Source of the DNA: Okapia johnstoni
Taxonomy: Eukaryota > Chordata > Mammalia > Artiodactyla > Giraffidae
DNA length: 64,000 bases
Direction: 5' to 3'
Assembly (NCBI GenBank): GCA_024291935.2
Contig: CM044308.1
Coordinates: 124,894,501 to 124,958,500, forward strand
Position 1 is the first letter of the stretch; each line of letters begins with the position of its first letter. The notes beneath the pieces are model-generated. The model was not told where the DNA came from and ran no database searches. It was given only the letters and a program-made list of their open reading frames with translations. Shown here in pieces: positions 58,439 to 64,000 of the stretch. The position numbers and the translations under genes are program-made.

Positions 58439-59559
58439 GCTCTAGTTTTTAGTTCCCAAACAGATGCTAACTGATCCATGCTGAAAGCATGGATGACTCC
58501 AAGAAAAATGCAGGTAACAGAAAGAATGGAGGTACCTCAGTGGAGATGGACAAGGCTTTGGGAGGAATGGGTTTGAAGTCTGGATGTGGACAAGGTCCAA
58601 TCAGATGCGTCTTGGATGGCATGAGATTTCTAGGAGAGATGCTAAGTATGGTCTTGGCTCTGTGAATTCTGAATTCTGGGGAGAAGTCTGGGCTGGAGAT
58701 GACTGTGTGGAGCTCACCAACGCACACAGGCATTTAAAACAACAGACCACAAGCCTGTCCCGAGATGCTCCAGGTTTTAGTACAGAGCTTGGCACAGAGA
58801 GTAGCTTCATAAGTGTTTGTTGAATGAAGGACACATGGGTAGAAGAATCAGCAAATGGCATTAGTTGGGTGATCACACCTGTAATAGTAAACTGTTTTGA
58901 AAACAACAAGGAAGTTTCCTAGGAATGGAAATAATATGACGGGGAAGAATGTGTTGATAGGCTCCTCAGAATCAACTGGCCTCTCAAGCCAGATGCTGGA
59001 ACCAGGGTGATCGGGCTCCAGAGGGCCTTTTCTCTGTAAGCATCCCCTGGGAATTTTTTGGCATCCAAGCCTGGTTTCTTTTCATCCGTAACTCGTGAGT
59101 GGAAACAGAGGCTCTGGTTCTCAACAGTTGAACAAACATCCCATCTCGGAGCTTTCTGATGAATGAAACGTGGCCTTTTTGATTAGCGTTTCTTTCTTTT
59201 ATTCACTCTGACCTCACACTTACCATCCGCTTCGAGTTCCAGTGAATTATTAATCATTCATCTCATCTAGTTCTATAGCTCGGGAGCAGGACTTCCTCAG
59301 GGCTGGTCTTGCCTTTGATCAGGTCAAATAATGGCAGGTAAGGCCCATTCTCCTCTGGCCAGGAGCTGAGTGAGTGAAAAGTACTGCCTGGACCCCAGTG
59401 TTCCTGGTGGCCACCGAGGGCCGTGGGTGTCAGGTGGCTGTCACGATTCTGCTTTTTTGCTTGTTCGTTACAGCAGCGTTGGAGGTGAGCAGTGAAAGAG
59501 CCGAAGGAAACAAATCCCGGTAAGAGAATGACTTCCCAAAGCTTCATCCTTCACCTCAG
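58439..59559. other. Intergenic, no recognised gene
   Basis: Open frames overlap on both strands near 58467-58909 and 59263-59547 but none is recognisable. Confidence 0.35.
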
Positions 59560-59900
59560 ACTAGTCTGTAGGCTTGACTTATGTGCAGAAGCTGGGCTTA
59601 ATCTTTCCAGCATGTGTTGTTTTCATGCCAAAGAAGACTTTCCCTTTTAAAAAATAAAACAGCTGCATCTGTGAATCATGTGATGATGCTTGTCAGCTGT
59701 AGCACAAGAAGAGTTAAAATTTGCAAGGTTTAGGTAAATTTGATTTAAATATGATTAAAAGCTATTTGCTATGCACCTTGCCCTCCCAGCATATATTTTT
59801 GTTTAACATGTTCTTGTCAGGAAAATGTTAAGCAGCAGCTGTGAATTTTAGCGCAACTATGTGTGGAGTAAATATAAAAATGTTGCCTTCTAATGAGGTC
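59560..59900. promoter_or_regulatory. Candidate conserved non-coding element with three E-boxes
   Basis: Repeat-free AT-rich block with CAGCTG at 59660, 59694 and 59836. The absence of SINEs or LINEs and the motif cluster suggest a possible enhancer. There is no direct evidence. Confidence 0.2.
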
Positions 59901-61287
59901 TTTTGGTAAAAGTGTTCTCTCCACATGCTTCTCCTGCTGTCTGGCCTCCTCTGCCCTGGGCTGTGGGAGACCTTCCCGGGCTTAGAGGAGCCCAGTCCAA
60001 GTAGGGGGCCACAATGCAGATGCAGACTATACTCTGCTAAGTGGGAACTTTGGAGGCAGGAGGCTGCTGAATTGCTCAGACCTTCTTGCTCTTTTTTTGG
60101 GACTTAGCAGAAATGATCTATCGGATTTTATACCTATAGCTCAAAAATGTTAGCCTGCCATCAGACCCTGACATTCTGGAAAAGCTCTGGGGTTCTGAGC
60201 ACAGGTAGGTGGTGGGAGGAATGGTCTTATCCTCCTTTCTCCCCATCAGAAGCTGAGCACCCTCCCTTTTTCCCAGCCCGGGGCTGGCCTCCAGGGAGGC
60301 TGCTGGAAGGCCAGTTGGTGTTATCCAGAGATGAAGATAAGGTTATAGGGCTGAGGGTGGTGCAGAGGGACCAGAGAGGCATGTGGCTTTCCTCGCCTTG
60401 TTATAATCACTGCTCTTAAGTTGATTTATGCGGCTTGTTGGCCAAGAAGCTTGGCCTGGAGCACCTTCCCTGGCACTCTGTCTTCAGACAGTGGAGATAA
60501 GGGGGGTCCGAGAGCCAGTCACCAGGAAGCATTTAAAAAAATTGTCCACCCTCTTAGTGCCATGTTTTAAGTCTTACACAGCCCACTGGCAGACATCGCC
60601 TTTTGAGAGCTGTACTAGGATTTTTATGTGATCATAGAGCATGGTGCGCGACCGCAAATGCGTCAGAGGCTCCGTGTGTTCAACTTGGGTAATGCTTAAC
60701 CAAAAACTAGTAACTGGACTGCTCTCCCTGCCTCACGACAAGGCAGAAATCGGTTGGTTGAACACATTTTCTGCAGAAGCAATGGGCTTTGTGACTGCTA
60801 GGAACTGGACTGCAGTGTCACCCACATGCTTTTGTTGTCTCAGCCCCACTGGTCCCAGATGATGCCCAGACCCCTGGTGGTGGTTGCTTGTGCTTCGAGA
60901 GTGATCTGGTGTTGTCAGACCCTCTGCTGGAAACACAGGGAATGCTTTCTGGGAGGATATCCTGGGGGGCAGAGGATCCCTTGATGGGGATCATCAAAGA
61001 CTTCACTCCCTTTTTCTAATGAGAATGAAAATGTCATTCTCCATATGACATTAAAACCCCATGTAAAGAGAAACAAATTCAGTTACCATAGATGGTTTTA
61101 AACAGGACCCGTGTATTTTGATATCTTGGTTCTGACACGTGGCTTGTGTGTATTTTTAATCAAAAACTGTTTGCTCTAGAACTTTTGAATATATTGTCTG
61201 CTTTTCTTCAGTGATGACCTTGGACTAGACCAGAATCTTTGGCTGGATTGTGAATAGGCATTTTCTTTGCCTTTTTGCAAAGAAAAT
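59901..61287. other. Intergenic, no recognised gene
   Basis: Several + strand frames (59925-60862) of 60-90 residues lack homology and splice structure. Confidence 0.4.
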
Positions 61288-62452
61288 ATACAGTGGAAGT
61301 GACAAATAGATTCAAGGGATTAGATCTGATAGACAGAGTGCCTGAAGAACTGTGGATGGAGGTTTGTGACATTGTACAGGAGGCAGAGATCAAGACCATC
61401 CCCAAGAAAAAGAAATGCAAAAAGGCAAAATGGTTGCCTGAGGAGGCCATATAAATAGCTGAGAAAAGAAGAGAAGCGAAAGGCAAAGGAGAAAAGGAAA
61501 GATATCCCCATCTGAATGCAGAGTTCCAAAGAATAGCAAGGAGAGATTAGAAAGCCTTCCTCAGTGATCAATGTAAAGAAATAGAGGAAAACAACAAAAT
61601 GGGAAAGACTAGCGATCTCTTCAAGAAAATCGGAGATGCCAAGGGAACATTTCATGCAAAGATGGGCACAATAAAGGACAGAAATGGTACAGACCTAACA
61701 GAAGCAGAAGATATTAAGAAGAGGTGGCAAGAATACACAGAAGAACTATACAAAAAAGATCTTCATGACCCAGATAATCACAATGGTGTGATCAGTCCCC
61801 TAGAGACAGACATCCTGGAATGCGAAGACAAGTGGGCCTTAGGAAGCATCACTACGAACAATGCTAGTGGAGGTGATGGAATCCAGTTGAGCTATTTCAA
61901 ATCCTGAAAGATGATGCTGTGAAAGTGCTGCACTCAATATGCCAGCAAATTTGGAAAACTCAGCAGTGGCCATAGGACTGGAAAATGTCAGTTTTCATTC
62001 CAATCCCAAAGAAAGGCAATGCCAAAGAATGCTCAAACTACCTCTCAATTGCACTCATCTCACATGCTAGTAAAGTAGTGCTCAAAATTCTCCAAGCCAG
62101 GCTTCAACAGTACATGAACTCTGAACAGTACATGAACATGAATCCAGATGTTCAAGCTGGATTTAGAAAAGGCAGAGGAACCAGAGATCATATTGCCAAC
62201 ATCCACTGGATCATCAAAAAAGCAAGAGAGTTCCAGAAAAACATCTGCTTCTGCTTTATTGACGACATCAAAGCCTTAGACTGTGTGGATCACAACAAAC
62301 TGGAAAATTCTTAAAGAGATGGGAATACCAGGCCAACTGACCTACCTCCTGAGAAATCTGAATGCAGGTCAAGAAGCAACAGTTAGAACCAGACATGAAA
62401 CAACAGACTGGTTCCAAATCAGGAAAGGAGTACATCAAGGCTGTCTGTTGTC

Positions 62453-62680
62453 CCCATGGATGGAGGAGCCTGGTAGGCTGCAGTCCATGGGATCTTGAAG
62501 AGTAGGACACAGCTGAGTGACTTCACTTTCACTTTTCACTTTCATGCATTGGAGAAGGAAATGGCAACCCACTCCAGTATTCTTGCTTGGAGAATCCCAG
62601 GGATGGGGAAGCCGGGTGGGCTGCTGTCTATGGGGTTGCACAGAGTCAGACACGACTGAAGCGACTTAGCAGCTTAGCAG
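62453..62680 (+). mobile_element. Bov-A2 SINE, truncated, inside BovB copy 4
   Basis: Starts inside the first Bov-A unit (CCATGGATGGAGGAGCCTGG), passes the CACTTTCACTTTTCACTTTC linker and a second unit, and ends GCGACTTAGCAGCTTAGCAG. BovB resumes at CAGAGTACATCATG. About 20 bases of BovB are missing at the joint and no target duplication is seen. Confidence 0.9.
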
Positions 62681-62925
62681 CAGAGTACATCATGCAAAAT
62701 GCCAGGTTGGATGTAGCACAAGCTGGAATCAAGATTGCCAGGAGAAATATCAATAACCTCAGATATGCAGATGACACCACCCTTATGGCAGAAAGCGAAG
62801 AAGAACTAAAGACCCTCTTGATGAAAGTAAAAGAGAGTGAAAAATTTGGCTTAAAACTCAACATTCAGAAAACTAAGATCTTGGCATCCAGTCCCATTAC
62901 TTAATGTCACATAGATGGGGAGACA

Positions 62926-63324
62926 ATGGAAACAGTGAGAGACTTTATTTTGGGGGGCTCCAGAATGACTGCAGAAGGTGACTGCAGCCATGTAATTAAA
63001 AGAAGCTTACTCCTTGGAAGGAAAATTGTGACCAACCTAGATAGCATATTAAAAAGCAGAGACATTGTTTTGCCAACAAAGGTCCATCTAGTCAAGGCTA
63101 TGGTTTTTCCAGTGGTCATGTATGGATGTGAGAGTTGGACGGTGAAGAAAGCTGAGCATCAGAGAATTGATGCTTTTGAACTGTGGTGTTGGAGAAGACT
63201 CTTGAGAGTCCCTTGGACTGCGAGGAGATCCAACCAGTCCATCCTAAAGGAGATCAGTCCTGGGTGTTCATTGGAAGGACTGATGTTGAAGCTGAAACTC
63301 CAATACTTTGGCCACCTCATGTGA
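62926..63324 (+). pseudogene. BovB copy 4 RT C-terminal fragment
   Basis: 132-residue frame from METVRDFILGGSRMTAEG through [20 protein letters not shown] to [12 protein letters not shown], cut by TGA at 63322-63324. The remaining 3' part continues in frame at 63337-63531. Confidence 0.8.
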
Positions 63325-63536
63325 AGAGTTGACTCATTGGAAAAGACCCTGATGCTGGAAAGGATTGGGGGCAGGAGGAGAAGGGGACGACAGAGGATGA
63401 GATGGCTGGATGGCATCACCGACTCAATGGGCATGGGTTTGGGTAGACTCCGGGAGTTGGTGATGGACAGGGAGGCCTGGTGTGCTGCGATTCATGGGGT
63501 CTCAAAGAGTCGGACACGACTGAGCGGCTGAACTGA

Positions 63537-63655
63537 GTACCCCACTGTGTATGTATATACATGTTCTTCATCCGTTCATCTTTTGGTGTCATTTAGGTTG
63601 TTTCCATATCTTGGCTATTGTGAATAGTGCTGCTATGAACATTGTCTCCCTAATG
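63537..63655 (-). mobile_element. L1 ORF2 3' fragment
   Basis: TTGTTTCCATATCTTGGCTA then TTGTGAATAGTGCTGCTATG is the complement of a well-known L1 ORF2 3' phrase; it directly abuts the BovB 3' end. Confidence 0.8.
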
Positions 63656-64000
63656 TTTTAACAGTTATCTCTGAGAGGATTATGTATGATTTTACTTTTC
63701 TCTTTCCTACATGTTAATATTTTTCAATATTTTTAGTGAGTATGTTTGCCTTTCATAATCAAAAGCTTTTAATAAGAAAGAGAAGTAGGGTACTCAGTTT
63801 CACATAAGATGAAGGGAGAAGGCCACTTTCTTTGGAATGTGAAAAAGCGGTTTGCATAGGGTCTCCCCAACTCGACTGTAGTATCTGTTGAGGGTGGGAA
63901 CAGTGTTTTGTTCACTGTCACGTCCCCAGGCCTGGCACAGCAGCTTCCCCAGACTAACCTTTGCCAAGTGTTTGTGGAGTGAATAATCAGAGAAGAATCT
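63656..64000. other. Intergenic, no recognised feature
   Basis: AT-rich at first, then mixed; nothing recognised to the window end. Confidence 0.35.

Larger units (their letters stand above)
61288..63536 (+). mobile_element. BovB LINE copy 4, 5'-truncated, SINE-interrupted
   Basis: Plus-strand BovB from the linker before RT (TATACAGTGGAAGTGACAAA) to the 3' end TGAGCGGCTGAACTGA. Frames at 61599-61907 (DLTEAEDIKKRWQEYTEELY), 61985-62314, 62587-62904 (with [12 protein letters not shown]) and 62926-63324 ([14 protein letters not shown]) together cover the RT. Stops and frameshifts are numerous, and a Bov-A2 piece interrupts it at 62453-62680. No target duplication was found. Confidence 0.92.

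Noticed and set aside
59925..60862. Candidate exons of the next gene (MYO3B is expected by human gene order)
   Set aside because: None of the frames resembles the MYO3B kinase or motor domain and none has both splice sites; the first exon is probably beyond this window.
1..64000. CRISPR array, operon, phage or plasmid functions, riboswitch
   Set aside because: The DNA is vertebrate nuclear sequence; direct repeats are SINEs, LINEs or microsatellites, and there are no spaced identical repeats or bacterial gene layout.

Overview
This is a 64 kb piece of mammalian nuclear DNA from a ruminant, most likely a bovid. The diagnostic signs are many Bov-tA, Bov-A and Bov-A2 SINEs, several copies of the BovB (RTE-type) LINE, and CHR-type tRNA-derived SINEs, on top of older L1, MIR and MaLR remnants. 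The DNA is AT-rich, with split genes, canonical GT-AG splice sites and no bacterial, phage, plasmid or CRISPR-like organisation.

Region 1 (1 to about 21.3 kb) is the 3' end of one gene on the + strand, UBR3, an E3 ubiquitin ligase of the UBR/N-recognin family. Six coding exons are visible (12360-12467, 12603-12729, 15507-15686, 17645-17854, 18467-18606, 18914-19031). Together they encode about the last 293 residues, including the Cys-rich C-terminal domain, and end at a TGA at 19029-19031. A 3' UTR of roughly 2.3 kb follows, with several AATAAA signals. The first 12.3 kb is intron with no exon that I could recognise. The second exon has a length that breaks the reading frame (127 instead of 126 bases): a one-base frameshift, either an assembly error or a real lesion.

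Region 2 (about 21.7 to 28 kb) is a BovB cluster. A near-full-length BovB on the minus strand (21703-25129) has a 12-base target duplication. Only 22 bases beyond it a second BovB (25179-27976) inserted with an internal 5' inversion, flanked by a perfect 15-base target duplication; this is a clear twin-priming product.

Region 3 (28 to 64 kb) appears intergenic. It holds SINEs, two long minus-strand L1 remnants (about 35.1-38.3 and 40.1-42.1 kb), an L1 5'-end remnant, a solo MaLR LTR (57176-57626), a further LTR-like remnant, MIR fragments and another BovB (61288-63536) whose body is interrupted by a truncated Bov-A2. I recognise no protein-coding exon there. In human, MYO3B lies downstream of UBR3 in the same orientation, so this stretch is probably UBR3-MYO3B spacer, but that is inference from known gene order.

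I found no undescribed multi-gene system. The most checkable points are the UBR3 frameshift, the rearranged BovB with its junction inverted repeat, and the SINE that replaced a short piece of BovB.
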